This document shows, piece after piece, positions 22,510 through 33,827 of a DNA stretch of 64,000 bases. This stretch comes from Sweltsa coloradensis. Its lineage: Eukaryota; Arthropoda; Insecta; Plecoptera; Chloroperlidae. Every line of letters starts with the position of its first letter. The stretch's first letter is position 1. The stretch is taken from assembly GCA_024449915.1 (NCBI GenBank), contig JAMZAV010003070.1, forward strand, positions 1-64,000, read 5' to 3'. The position numbers and the translations under genes were made by a program. Below the pieces are notes generated by a model that saw nothing but the letters and a program-made list of their open reading frames with translations, did no database searches and was not told the origin of the DNA.

Positions 22510-22812
22510 GTTGTCGGTCCCTTCCTCTGGCCGTCGTTACGCAACCCCTGAGCTTCCCACGCCCCTTGCGCGAAGCAGACGAATGTTCCAACTGAGTATT
22601 TGCACCGAACACTAATGTGTAACCCGAATCGGTACAATCAGACACCAGCAGCTTTTCAATCAACTCACCTATCAGAAATGAGTTGTTCACATCACTACGA
22701 ACCAGATGGTGTTTGTATGAAGTCGCGGACGCGCGAATAAACCACACTAAAATTATTATAATACAGAGCCGAAACACACTTCACCCCACTGCGGCCGCCA
22801 TGACACTTGGCT

Positions 22813-23734
22813 CCAACCAAGGCCTAAATCTATAGGCCTACCCCTTCAAACTCCTTGGTCAACGTTGCTATTTTTCTACCAAATAATAATTATTCTGTAT
22901 TCATCCAGGACTGAGAATAAATGTTGCTGAAGGGAGTTTAACATATAAGTGGTGTAGTAAATGTATTTAAAAAAAATGCTAGCCATAGGTTTTGATAAGA
23001 AAATGGTAAAATCAAATTAATATATAATAAGAAATACTTTTAATTAAAGAGATTGTCATTGAACAATGTGGAGATGTTTTGTTGCATAAGAATTAAGTTT
23101 GATGAGTTTATGAAATGGACGTGTAAAGTGTGCTCCAACTTCAACATTTCTGCTTTTTCATGGAGATGGACAATTGATGACCCTTTTTCCCACTATGTTG
23201 GGTAATGTGAGTATTTTTTATATTTTAATCAATTTTAATAATCCACAGCGGAGATCAATATCGAAAATTACTTCACAATTAAATAAAAGTCCACAGAGTA
23301 TTATTGCGGATTTCTTAGTTAAGGGATGTTTGGGGTGGAAATTTTGAAAGCTAAAACCGTTTGAATTTTGCTGAGACAAAAATTGTATGATTGATTATTG
23401 TAGAGGGTCACTAATAGATGAGGAATCGCGAGTATATAATATTTTTCTAAGTTGGGTTCTTGGACCCAAATTTGGGTTTTGAGATTTTTATACTTTTGGC
23501 AATAACTTCTCGGAAATGGGTTTATAGAAACATTTCACATTGCATTTTTCTTCGTAAATTCAATTGCAATAAGATAACATTGGTTAAATCTGTGTTTTTG
23601 TAGAAATGTACAGTCAGTACCGAAAATTCAGTTACCTTGTGTTTATTTTACAAACTACGACCTGTACCGTCGTACGAAAATTTTAGGAATAATTAATTTG
23701 CAATCATAATTTCTGAAATTGAATTACGTATCTA
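22813..23734. repeat. Segmental duplication, copy 1, distal part
   Basis: From CCAAGGCCTAAATCTATAGG on, it matches 36549-36680 plus 39665-40080 and, in part, 61430-61850 (ATTTTTCTACCA, GATAAGAAA..GGT, ACAATGTGGAGATGTTTTGT). No gene. About 23420-23734 has no recognised match. Confidence 0.7.
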
Positions 23735-26305
23735 TTGAGTGGACTAGCATTTTTGGAAAATAACTCGGGTTCAGGAATAGCTTTGATTTTTATCATGGCG
23801 ATTTTACGCTGTCAAGTCGAGTTTTCAATGTTGTTTTAGAAGGTTGATATAGTTCAAGAAGGCGGTGGGACTTTAGTAGATTTAGAGTTATGGTTTAATC
23901 ATGGTTAAATTAATATATTTTTTGACCATTTTTACAAGAATACTCAACTAAACACGTAATACGACTTAAATATTCGACTCCTATGCTTGTGAGATGTGAG
24001 TTTATAGGTACTAAACATTGTGGTAGATATGGATAGCATTATAATAATGCATATCATTTCGTATTATTCGTTTTATTCTGATGAATTAATGCAAACACTT
24101 TTAGCAGCTGTTCAAAAACATTATTTCTAAGTGGCGTCGCAAATTCTCTTTACAGTTGCGTTGGTGGATGAGCGTTTTCGTCCAATATAGCCATAATTTC
24201 TTGTGCTTTGCTCCTAACGAAACTACCAAGGTAGAAGTGGCTAGTTTAAATGTGCCAAGAAAGCTTTTATGGTGGCCACATCTTTTTTCAAAACAATCAT
24301 TTGGATAATTAGAAATTGTCACCATTAATTAATCATCTACAAACAAAAATTGTGCGTTATTTGCCGTCATCCGAATGCACTTGCCTTACACAAAATCATC
24401 GAAACTACACGACACATCCAGCACGAACAACATTTGCGAGCGCGATAACACAATAACGCTAAAGAAATGGAGAGCTTTTCTTTCCAAGCTTCCAATCTAC
24501 AAGAATCTATGTCAACAGATCATGTTTTCTCATGTAGTTGTGTGTAGTTGTGTGCACATATTGGAAAATATACTTCGCTATTAAAATCGAGTGTAAAACT
24601 GTGTTTTGAGTTTATATGGATTAAGGGCGCAGCTACTGTTATTTTATTGTAAGGATACCTGCTCACCACTGTAGTTAGGGTACACACTAGATACACCCAG
24701 TGCAACCCTCTTTAGGTGACTATCTAGGTTTAAACAATAAGTGGGCTGATGCTCGACGATCTTCTTTGGCGGGGGGACGCAATTATTTTATTTTACGATT
24801 TTTATTTTACGATTTATTTACGATTCAGGTAAACATCTACTTCTTTTTTGACCACAAAAAGTGAAAGTGATCTTCAAGCTTCTAAATTCTTGTATGAAAT
24901 TGTACAAATTTGACACATAAAAATAGCAACACTACGATTTTTTTCGATTGTACAGAAATGCCTTCCCTTTTCAATTATGCATTCTTATTTAAAACATACA
25001 GACATTTTCGGGAAACAAAATATGTAACGGAAAACCCACACACTTTCTTGTTAAAACCGAAGTGATTTTGACTAACGTCACTTTATAGGAACTATTACCC
25101 CAAAAACATAAGTTATTACCACAAAATCTAGAGCATAATATTAATACTACAATCAAATGACTGTTCAAAAAATTATATCTTGTAACTGTGACTATACATT
25201 TTTTTTAAAGGATTTTTAGTTTTTCGATCCAGAAATCTGTGAAAATTAAGTTTTGTAATTTCTGAAATCGGCATAGTAACAATCTAAAATGGGCATATAG
25301 AAAATTGTGTCTTGAAACTGTGCACAAATATACACTTAAAACACGCAAAAATATAGCTTCCAAAGTAACACTTTTTCTTGGTAATCAGCATATTTTGACC
25401 AAACCACTTTCTCAAAAGGTTGTCAAATACGTCAATCATGGCCAATATTTTTTTTGACCAAAATAATTCAGTGACTGTGCATAAAGATCGCCCCCATTTT
25501 ATTTCTTATGGGAGTTTTTTGCCGATGCTCTAAAATTTACCAACTCGAAATTTTTTAGGTTTGTCAATTTGTTTGGGGTAAGGATGGACACAATATTTTT
25601 CTGTTACTTTGTATACTCATAAATAGTTACCCTAAATGACATTTTTAAGTTAAGCGGGTGAAAAATGGTTAAGTGCAACATACAATTGTGTTGATAAACA
25701 AAAATAAACAATAGCTTAGTTGGAAAAATTTAAACTTCTGTTCTCGCTCCATTGTTGATAAGAATATGCCTAACCATAGTCGCATTTAATGATACTTGGT
25801 ACAAGTTTCTAAACATCATTGTACATTCAATAGCAATGCCAATAAAATAGGCTTTTATGGCTCTTTTTCCAGGAAACGCCCACCAACGCAACTGTATAAA
25901 TAATTTGCGACGCCACTTAGAAAAAATGTTATTGAACAGCTGCTAAATGTGTTAGCATTAATTCATCAGAATAAATCGAATAATACGAAATGATGTGCAT
26001 TATAGTATAATGCTACCCATACCTGCCACATGGTTAGTACTTATAAACTCACATCTCACAAGCCTAGGAGTGGAATATTTAAGTCTTATTAGGTGTTTAG
26101 TTGAGTATTCTTTTAAAAATGGACAAAATATTTTTAATTCAACCATTATTCAACCATAACTCTAAATCTACTAAAGTCCCACCGCCTTCTTAAACAATAT
26201 CAACCTACTATAACAACATTGAAAACTCGACTTGGCAGCATAAAATCGCAAAGATAAAAATCAAAGCCATTCCTGAACCCGAGTTAAATACAAAAACGCT
26301 AGTCC
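23735..26305. mobile_element. 2.6-kb element with about 440-bp inverted termini
   Basis: Left arm 23735-24175 and right arm 25870-26305 are inverted copies, about 90% alike. Both start TGGACTAGC at the outer end and run through AACTCGGGTTCAGGAATRGC, AAGTCGAGTTTTCAATGTTG and GTGGCGTCGCAAATT to a GTTGCGTTGGTGG block. The 1.69-kb centre has no transposase ORF and contains a repeat E copy. No target duplication is clear. Foldback-type transposon or an inverted segmental duplication. Confidence 0.7.
25175..25680. repeat. Dispersed repeat E, copy 4 (inverted)
   Basis: Opposite orientation to copies 1-3. It has TTGAAACTGTGCACAAATAT, GACCAAACCACTTTCTC, ATACGTCAATCATGGCCAAT and AAGCGGGTGAA, which are the reverse complements of the blocks at 9855-10410. 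Lies between the arms of the 2.6-kb inverted-repeat element. Confidence 0.55.
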
Positions 26306-26313
26306 AATTAATT

Positions 26314-27066
26314 GGATGAGCGTAGCGAGCGTTGCGAGCGAAGCGAAGATTCCATTTCACTACACTGGAGAAAAAAATCCGGAATGTTTTTTTTTCTCTC
26401 TCTTTTTTTGTATTTTTGTCTGCTTTCGAAATCTTTGAACTTAGAACTGCCACGTTTTTGAGCGCAATCGGGAAATTTTTTCTCATAAAAAACGCAATTT
26501 TTCGCCTAGATTTTTTTCGAATTTTAAAAAATTTCTTCGACTTATAACACCTACATGCTTTGTCCTATTGTAATGATTTTCTCACAGAACCTTTATTTTA
26601 TGAATTTATATATTCGTGGAAAATTTAAGCACAATCGAAAAATTATTTTTCATGAAAATCGAAATTTTACGGGGTTTTTCTTTTTTAAAACAATTCTTTG
26701 ACTTATAACACCTACATGCTTCATCCTATTGTAATGATTTTTTCAGAGAACCTTAATTTAATGAATAAATATATTCGTTTTAAATTTGAGCGCAATCGAA
26801 TAATTATTTCTCATGAAAATTGCAATTTTTCGATTTTTTTTCTTTTTTAAAAATTACGATTAATTAAAAAAATTAAGTTAATTTTTAATTTTTTTAAATT
26901 TAATTAAAAAATTTAAGTTATTTAATTTAATTTACTTTAATTAAAAAAATCTTCGACTAAGTAATGATTTTTTCACAGAACAACAGAAAATCCGCGTAAC
27001 ACATGGCAGCTCAATGCACCATATACGCTCATCCAACAACGCAGCGGGACTTAAGCGTTTTCCTAG
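26314..27066 (+). mobile_element. Helitron-like element, family A (copy A3)
   Basis: Plus orientation: starts GGATGAGCGTAGCGAGCG after TT, and ends CGCTCATCCAACAACGC, GCGTTTTCCTAG|T. The core is AT-rich with direct repeats around AACCTTWATTTWATGAAT and CTACATGCTTYRTCCTATTG. It abuts the right arm of the 2.6-kb inverted-repeat element. Confidence 0.78.
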
Positions 27067-27175
27067 TAGATTATTTTTTTATTTACGTAGGCCTAATTCA
27101 ATTTCAGAACCTACGATTGCACATGATTAATTCACAAAAATTTTCGTCAGACGATACAGATTTTGGTTTGTAAAA

Positions 27176-27958
27176 CTAGGGAAACGCCAAAGTCGTTGTT
27201 TAACAAGTGAGTGAGCCATGTGTTGAGTACCCGTGGTAACATTAATTTTCTTCCCCCTACTTTAGGCCTCCCTATCCTATCATAGGCTAGAGTGTTGCAT
27301 TATGGCCTTACAGTTGACGTGCCCTTATAACAACTAAATTTAAAAACCCTAATATTTATACCAATATAGTTATTATACTCAAATACAAATGTTCCCGGGA
27401 ACTCAACACAAGAGTCGCTCACTCGTCTAACAACGACGAAGTTGGCTAAGGCGCCTTTTTAGCCGAAATGCTGGAGACGTGGGTTGGAAAGATTTTGTAA
27501 TTTCTGGATTGTATTTTAAAAATTATTAAACATGTTTTGAAATGCATATAACGCAGTGTAGTCCATCATCTGTGACAATACTATGGAAAAAACATAGCCG
27601 CGAAATACGTGTAAATATTGCAAGGTTTACTCAATCTCTGAGCGGAATTTGGGGATACCATGGGCGTGCAAAATTCGATCTACCGTGGGCACGGCATTTC
27701 ACCGCCAGACAGATAGTTCACAAAAAATATTTTTTCAAAACTAAAACCATTGTCGTTAAAATAATTCCTACACATTCGCAGCCTATTTTTCAATTTATTA
27801 TTTCTTGTAACTCTTGTAAACTCGTACCGGATGTCTGTTTAAAATTTCAGCGCAATCTGTTCAGCGATTCGGCTGATTTTCGACGTACAGACCCACAGAC
27901 TCACAGAATGAGCGCCGTTTGAGGTGAATGGAGAACACTTCGTTCGCTTCGCTCACTC
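27176..27958 (-). mobile_element. Helitron-like element, family C (copy C2)
   Basis: Left end CTAGGGAAACGCC, then GTCGTTGTTTAACAAGTGAG. A large stem-loop (27200-27425) has arms GTGAGTGAGCCATGTGTTGA and CTCAACACAAGAGTCGCTCA. A tRNA-like module (TTGGCTAAGGCGCC) follows. The 5' side near 27830-27958 has a CGACGTACAGACCCACAGAC tract and ends in CGCTTCGCTCACTC. The right border is approximate. Confidence 0.6.
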
Positions 27959-28723
27959 TCACTTACAGCCAAGCGCACGCGACTGCTTAGAATGCGATGA
28001 CTAGCTCGACCCTGTTTACTCCTACCCGAGTTGGGGGGGTTTTCAGCTATCTGCACACGCCGTTCCGAAATATTTACAATCTTGAAACTCGGTATTTGAC
28101 CTGATTTGTGGTCCATGACCTTAAAAAAAAAATCAGCCTGATCCGATAACCCGTTCTGTGTTTAAAAAGGTGCCTCAACTTTGTCTAAAAAATTCCGGCT
28201 GGCTGGGTGTATGGATGGCTGGTGGATTCTGACAGAGGAATAAGAGCCTACAGGGAAAACGGTACATCTTAGAACTATGAAACTTGGACCAAACTTAGAT
28301 GTACCTTAGACTCATGCACTTTTGCTTTCAAAACCAAAACCAAAACCATAATGTGACCATTTAAATTCAAAACCATTAATAAATATCTAATACGTGGGCT
28401 CCTTGCGCGAAATTTGGCATGGGGGTTGATAAAAATATCAGAATTAATAATCCGCCGAGAGGCAAAGCGATATTCCACCCCAACACCCCCCAAATCATCC
28501 CCTAAAATTAAAATAATTTATAGCTCTAACCCAAAATTTAATTTTTATTCAAACTAGTTATTAAAATTATGTTTTAATGTGTTTTAACCCATTTGGCCTA
28601 TTCTCATTTCCTAAACCACATTTTTTAACCCCCATCCCTATAATAGTTTATATTATATCTTGATTTCCAGCATTCACCATGAAGGCACCTAATGAGTTAT
28701 CAGCATGAAATTTGGCATGATGG
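27959..28723. other. No gene seen
   Basis: Intron or intergenic sequence with no exon, RNA or recognised transposon end. The short ORFs are not coding-like. Confidence 0.45.
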
Positions 28724-28725
28724 TA

Positions 28726-29320
28726 CAGCCAGGGTCATATATAAATCAAGAGGTCTGAAAGATACCTCTTTCACCGACATCTCGTGGTCAACTCTTGGTG
28801 TCATTATTTATATCGCCCTGTGAACTGCATTATCGATCGTTGGAAGTTCCCTAGACTATTTGATGTTATTAATATTATTTAGGAGGCTTTGAAAGACTCT
28901 TGGTCAACAAAATAGTCAATATCTAGAAGGCAGTCAGAAGAAAAATACAATTTTATCAAAACAATGTCACAAAACAAACTTTGGTGGTTTTCAAATAAGA
29001 CTTGACAGCTAAGATAGAATTATTCGAAATTAACTAGAAACTAAGGCAAATATAAGAACTATGGCATAGTCTTAATGCTATGCCTAGGCCAATGTATCGC
29101 TATATAATGCTCTCTTTACGTTCCATATTATATTTCTTCTAGGCTTGATAGTTTCTCTGGTGAATAGAGAATTTTCCTTTGACATTAGCAGCCATGTTTC
29201 TTATTTACGTCGATAATGAAGTTCACAGGGCGATATAAATAATGACACCAAGAGTTGACCACGAGATGTCGGTGAAAGAGGTATCTTTCAGACCTCTTGA
29301 TTTATATATGACCCTGGCTG
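28726..29320. mobile_element. 595-bp MITE with about 113-bp near-perfect inverted termini
   Basis: Outer ends CAGCCAGGGTCATATATAAA on both sides, inverted, with one or two mismatches over about 113 bp (28726-28838 and 29208-29320). TA on each side (28724-28725 and 29321-29322) is a Tc1/mariner-type duplication. The interior is AT-rich with no ORF. The nearly identical arms suggest recent activity. It lies in the inferred large intron of lectin gene A. Confidence 0.88.
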
Positions 29321-29639
29321 TACATAACTAGGAAAACGCCAAAGTCGTTGTTAAATGAGTGAGTGAGCGCCATGTGTATAGTACCCTGTATCATTCCACA
29401 TACTGGGCTAGATACAGCTTTAGGTGTATGGGAGAAAAATGGATGTTCCCGGGTACTTAACACTTGGCTCACTCACTCGTTTAACAACGACTTTGGCGTT
29501 TCCCTGGTTTAAATTAAGCATTAAAAATACGAATCGTGTTCAAAAGGTATTAGCGTGAAACATTAACCAATTTCAAAAAAAAAAAAAAATCACCTAATAT
29601 TTATTTCCCATTTAACACCCCTCAAAAATAATATGTGGG

Positions 29640-29740
29640 TGTAAATATATAGAAAAGTTCTATCCAACGGGCATCGAACCCCGACCCTCCGTGCGGTAGG
29701 CTAAATGCTTGGCACTATGCAATGCCAGCCACGCAGATCT
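29640..29740 (-). repeat. tRNA-like module inside HLE D
   Basis: The minus strand has GGGGTTCGATGCCC, a good B box, preceded by TGGCATTGCATAGTGCC, a plausible A box region. As in C1 and C2, a tRNA-like piece lies within the element. No convincing cloverleaf was found. Confidence 0.4.
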
Positions 29741-29936
29741 CGTCTCGCTAGCTGCTACTAAACAAATGCTACCGATATTTTTTTTAAATCCAATTTTTAT
29801 TTATTTTTGGATTAAAACAGCTGTATCAGCTAGAATGTATCTAGCTGATTTTGTTAACAGTTCTCAGAAAACGCGTACCAGATGTCTGTTTAAAATTTCA
29901 GCGAAATCTGTTCAGCGGTTCGGCTGATTTTCGACG

Positions 29937-30136
<200 letters not shown>

Positions 30137-30305
30137 TACAGAATCACAGAATTAGAGCCGTTTTAGTTTAATGGACACGCTCCGCTCCCTCGTTTAACTA
30201 ATAGTCTAGCTGTCATATGTTTACATGATTTGCCTCAATATCTATTCTATGTGCAAGAAATCGTTACTACAATAATTAATGAAACTCGCTATCGAAATTA
30301 ATTAC

Positions 30306-30564
30306 CAAAGATTGTGATGTAGTGGCCCTCTGCGAACATGTCGTGGAACCCGATGTATGCGACATTGGGATTTGTCGCCCCTGCGCTCACGTTCCACATC
30401 ATTTCCTTGAGAAACTGAGCTTCATCTTCGGAGTTGAGTACTGCTAGGTGGGCACCCTCTTCGACGCACACCTCCCTGGCTCGTTCCCAGGAGGGTGCTA
30501 GCTCGCCATGGAACTTGTAATAGTTGAGACCCAGGTGCTGGTGGTAGCCGTCTGGGGTCACGTC
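30306..30564 (-). CDS. C-type lectin A, exon 2 (N-terminal half of the domain)
   Basis: 259 bp with acceptor GTACAG|GAC and donor TTTG|GTAATT, phase 0 in and phase 1 out. Encodes DVTPDGYHQHLGLNYYKFHG, SWERAREVCVEEGAHLAVLN, SEDEAQFLKEM, then YIGFHDMFAEGHYITIF. These are the alpha-helix and LAVLNS blocks of a C-type lectin-like domain, as in insect hemolymph LPS-binding lectins. One N-glycosylation site (NVS). The frame is open and conserved with exon 2B (43497-43761). It needs the terminal exon, inferred at 15821-15981, which is decayed. Confidence 0.9.
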
Positions 30565-30949
30565 CTGTACACACACAGAATATAAAGTGTTTCTGCAATA
30601 TGTCCGGATAGCGTGTTACACATAGGTTGTTTTGAAAATGAGTTCAGTAGGCTTTAAAAATATAAAAACCATTTTGATTTTTGATCTAGGCCTTATATAT
30701 TTTGTACCTGGTTCAATTTAATTTCTTTGGTTAAATTACATTAGTTTCAAAAAGGCGATATAAATTATTGTAGTTCCTAGTAACTAAATTACTTATTTGC
30801 ACGCTCGCTGATTGATTAACCTGTATATATTTTGTGAAATTTTATTTATTTCTTATTTACATAAGTAAACTTCCTTTGAAGTACAAACTACAACATACGA
30901 GTATAAGATTTGGTTACGTTTAAATTGTTTTTGTTATAAAGTAACTCAC

Positions 30950-31015
30950 CTCTGATGCAATCGACGTGAAAGCCAAGCTGAATATCAGCACACAAAAGTT
31001 AACGAACATCTTCAT
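30950..31015 (-). CDS. C-type lectin A, exon 1 (signal peptide)
   Basis: 22 codons: MKMFVNFCVLIFSLAFTSIA then SE, ending at the donor GAG|GTGAGT. A clean secretory signal, so the lectin would go to the hemolymph. Almost identical to exon 1B at 44155-44220. Confidence 0.9.
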
Positions 31016-31061
31016 TGTGAATTAACGTATAATACTATCATATCTACTAATCAAGCAAGAG

Positions 31062-31070
31062 TTTTATATA
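31062..31070 (-). promoter_or_regulatory. TATA box of lectin gene A
   Basis: Minus strand TATATAAAA, 47 bp above the start codon. The sequence further up (GGTTTGTTGTTTAGAAGC and GTGTCACGAAATGAG on the minus strand) is conserved in gene B at 45930-45975. This marks the ancestral promoter. Confidence 0.65.
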
Positions 31071-32100
31071 TTGTGCTTCTAAACAACAAACCACTTCAGA
31101 ACGACCTCATTTCGTGACACTTTTATCTCTGCCAATATAAGATAGATTGTCCCATATTGATATTGATATATTTTATATTGATTTATTTAAACATAATATA
31201 TCGTAATAAAATTAATCTGTATCAAGTAGACCTTAATTTCTATACCTACTATATGTGTTTAAAATCCACCATACCAGATAGGAACATGCGGCGGAAAAGA
31301 CCGGCGCGGGAAGTGGCACTGCAATAGGTCGCTGACGCGACCTTATGCTTAACTTGAGCTAGTGATTTTGGACCACCGTTAGTACGTTTCCGGCACACTT
31401 CTTCAAGGCCTAGATTAACAGTCTGCCTACTTACGTCAATGTGAAAAACTGTTTGTTTCCGTGCAATCTCTTCCGATTGTCTTGTTTGTAGAATGTAAGT
31501 TAGTTAGTTGTTAGTTTTGGATCCTGTAAAATAATCGCTGAGCTTTTGGACACTTATGTCAATAATGAGGTTCATCACCATCATGAGGCCATCAAATTCC
31601 AATTCGCAACATTCTCGTGGTTTGGCCCGTGAGTAGAGAGGTATCACTCTCTTAAATTAATTGCAAACTCTGAATCGTCGTCAGGTGAGTAGGGGAGTAT
31701 CACTCCCTGTAACTAATAACGAGCTCTAGGTCGTCATCGGGGAACTTTCCCCTTCCCTTTGACTACCTTCTCGACGGCGACAACAATGACAACATGAACA
31801 GATGATGACACAGACGAAGACGACCACGACGTGGGGAAACCCCTGCCCTCCCCATATGCTTGAGGCTGGTTCTGACCTTCACAGGCCTGTCCACCCCTTG
31901 TCCCCCCGCGTCACCCCGTACGTTCAACCCTTTGGAAAGAAGTATACATGGTGGTAACTTACACTTATAGAAATTGTTTTATCTTGGAGATTCGAATAAT
32001 CTTAGCTGTTAGAGCGCCCTAAAACTCCTAATACTTATACTAATAAACATCATGCTGTTAGTCAGGTCACCCCATTCACATGAAAGAGACAGTGTATGTA

Positions 32101-32450
32101 GAGCTGTTGTAAACACACCAACAGTCTCTCCTGCCAACTGTTGTAAATATATCAACAGTCTCCCCTGCTAATTGTTGAAAATATATCAACAGTCTTCCCT
32201 CCTAGCTATTGTAAATATATCAACAGTTTTCCCTGCTAGCTGTTGTAAATATATCAACAGTCTCCCCAGCTAGCTGTTGTAAATATATCAACAGTCACCC
32301 CTGCTAGCTGTTGTAAATATATCAACAGTCTCCCCTGCTAGCTGTTGTAAATATATCAACAGTCTCCCCTGCTAGCTGTTGTAAATATATCAACAGTCTC
32401 CCCTGCTAGCTGTTGTAAACTTATCAACAGTCTCCCCTGCTAGCTGTTTT
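32101..32450. repeat. 34-bp minisatellite, about 10 units
   Basis: Unit contains GCTGTTGTAAATATATCAAC followed by AGTCTCCCCTGCTA. The paralogous site at 15062-15110 has a single unit, so expansion happened after the duplication. Confidence 0.95.
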
Positions 32451-33145
32451 CGTCCTAGAAAACATGCCCTTTCATATATTACATTCCTTTGAGGCAAAAA
32501 TAAATTTTCGATTTCTTCAATAACCACTGTGTAGGTTGCTTTATCAGTTTCACACAACTTAAGTGAATCTTAAATCTCTTCAGACTTTTCCTCCATGCAA
32601 TTCATTAGGTTATCTACCTGTATTTTATTGGATTGAGGATCGATTCCAGATGTAGACCTGAACCCATTACCTTTTCATCAATTGCAACCACTCTTGAGGT
32701 TTGAAAGAGAAGTTTGTTGGAGGTTGTATTGTGAGTAGACACAACGTGGTTTGTTCCTCCACTTTATGTATTGAATTACAATTCTCTTGATTCATATTTT
32801 AAAAAAAGCACTATTTAACAAAGTTTTCCGTTGCCACCATGTTTTACTCGCTAGTAGCTAGCCTGGCTTGGATGATTAGGGATTTAACAGGAATGAAACT
32901 CGAAAACGTCTACGATTCTAAACCAGACATGTTTATTCGTCCATATATAAACATGGCCACAGAGAGAGAGAGGCCGGTGTCTATAAAGAGTACAACTCCA
33001 AGATGGCATGAGAGCGCATTGAACTAATCAAACAGTAACTGATGACACATTTTGGATGAAAACTTGATCAGCTTATAGAAAATAGATGCTGAGATGACCA
33101 CCCTCTTCCTCGTATGTAGGCTTACAATGCTGCCGCATCACCCTC

Positions 33146-33303
33146 TTAAACTCGCTCGCAGATAAAAGGTAAGGTCGCGTTACATTTGATGTCGTTTAAC
33201 CCTCCGTCTGTCTTACGGATTGCACCGCAGTCTTCATTACCCGAGGTGTCGTCGGGCTGGCCTGGCGCCCAGCGGGTGAAGCCGGTTGAACTCAGGGGCT
33301 GAT
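33146..33303 (-). CDS. C-type lectin B, terminal exon 3 (intact)
   Basis: 158 bp, acceptor CTTACAG|AT, phase 1, matching the G left by exon 2B (43497-43761). Encodes DQPLSSTGFTRWAPGQPDDT, GNEDCGAIRKTDGG, LNDIKCNATLPFICERV and TAA. The three conserved cysteines of the second half (DCG, KC, FICE) and the ND of the calcium site are present. The specificity motif reads QPD, which favours galactose-type ligands, where the two sister exons have EPN. One potential glycosylation site (NAT). With exons 1 and 2 the protein is about 162 residues: signal plus one domain. Confidence 0.88.
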
Positions 33304-33827
33304 CTGTAAGACAACCAGAACACACTTTGTCATTCTATGGGTTATAATAGAACTGTCGTACTGGAGGCGCAGGTGTATCGTGGGCAGTGTACGAGATAGC
33401 ACACCACGTCGCGCAATGCATTTTTGGCACTTTCGCCAAATTTGTTGGAACCTATGTTTCATCTGCTTCATATGACTGGGACTACGACTACGACTACGAC
33501 TACGACTTTATGTGAACTGGGCATTACGTTTCTGTCAGTGTCAAAAGATGTCAAAGAACGTCAATTTATTGTCGTTCATACACAAGTGACAATTATCCTA
33601 TATTTTTAGAGGTAGGCATATTTTACATCAAGAAAGAAGTAAGATTATTATACACGTTAGGTAGATTGAATTTTTTTTTTATAGCACATAATAATAATTG
33701 GATGCTTTTTGTAGTGGGTTGTCTAGCAGTCCAAATATCCGTACCACTCCGAGTTGCAACTAATAAATAAAGCTAGAAACCGGTTTGTATATGGCCTGGC
33801 AGTGCCACTGTCAAGTACCTGGGGTTA

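Larger units (their letters stand above)
16520..22812 (-). mobile_element. CR1/L2-group LINE, near full length, hosting three HLEs
   Basis: A non-LTR retrotransposon on the minus strand inserted in the duplicated segment, where copies at 36522-36545 and 61413-61435 read through. Read 5' to 3' it has an N-terminal region with a 2A-like motif and PHD finger, an AP endonuclease, a reverse transcriptase and a C-terminal domain. A 3' end of (ATTATT)-type repeats lies near 16520-16560. HLEs occupy 16790-17365, 17392-18318 and 19037-19595. Without them the LINE is about 4.2 kb. Confidence 0.82.
31268..33807. repeat. Segmental duplication, copy 2, with lectin exon 3B
   Basis: Starts within the duplicated unit (CCAGATAGGAACATGCGG) and runs parallel to 13515-16390 and 59170-61270. 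It has no HLE at the site used by C1. It contains an expanded minisatellite (32101-32450), a (CTACGA)n run (33478-33508) and the intact lectin terminal exon. Interrupted at 33808 by a LINE and resumes at 35697. Confidence 0.82.

Noticed and set aside
32101..32450. CRISPR-like regular repeats
   Set aside because: Units are contiguous 34-bp tandem repeats without spacers, in an arthropod genome. It is a minisatellite.
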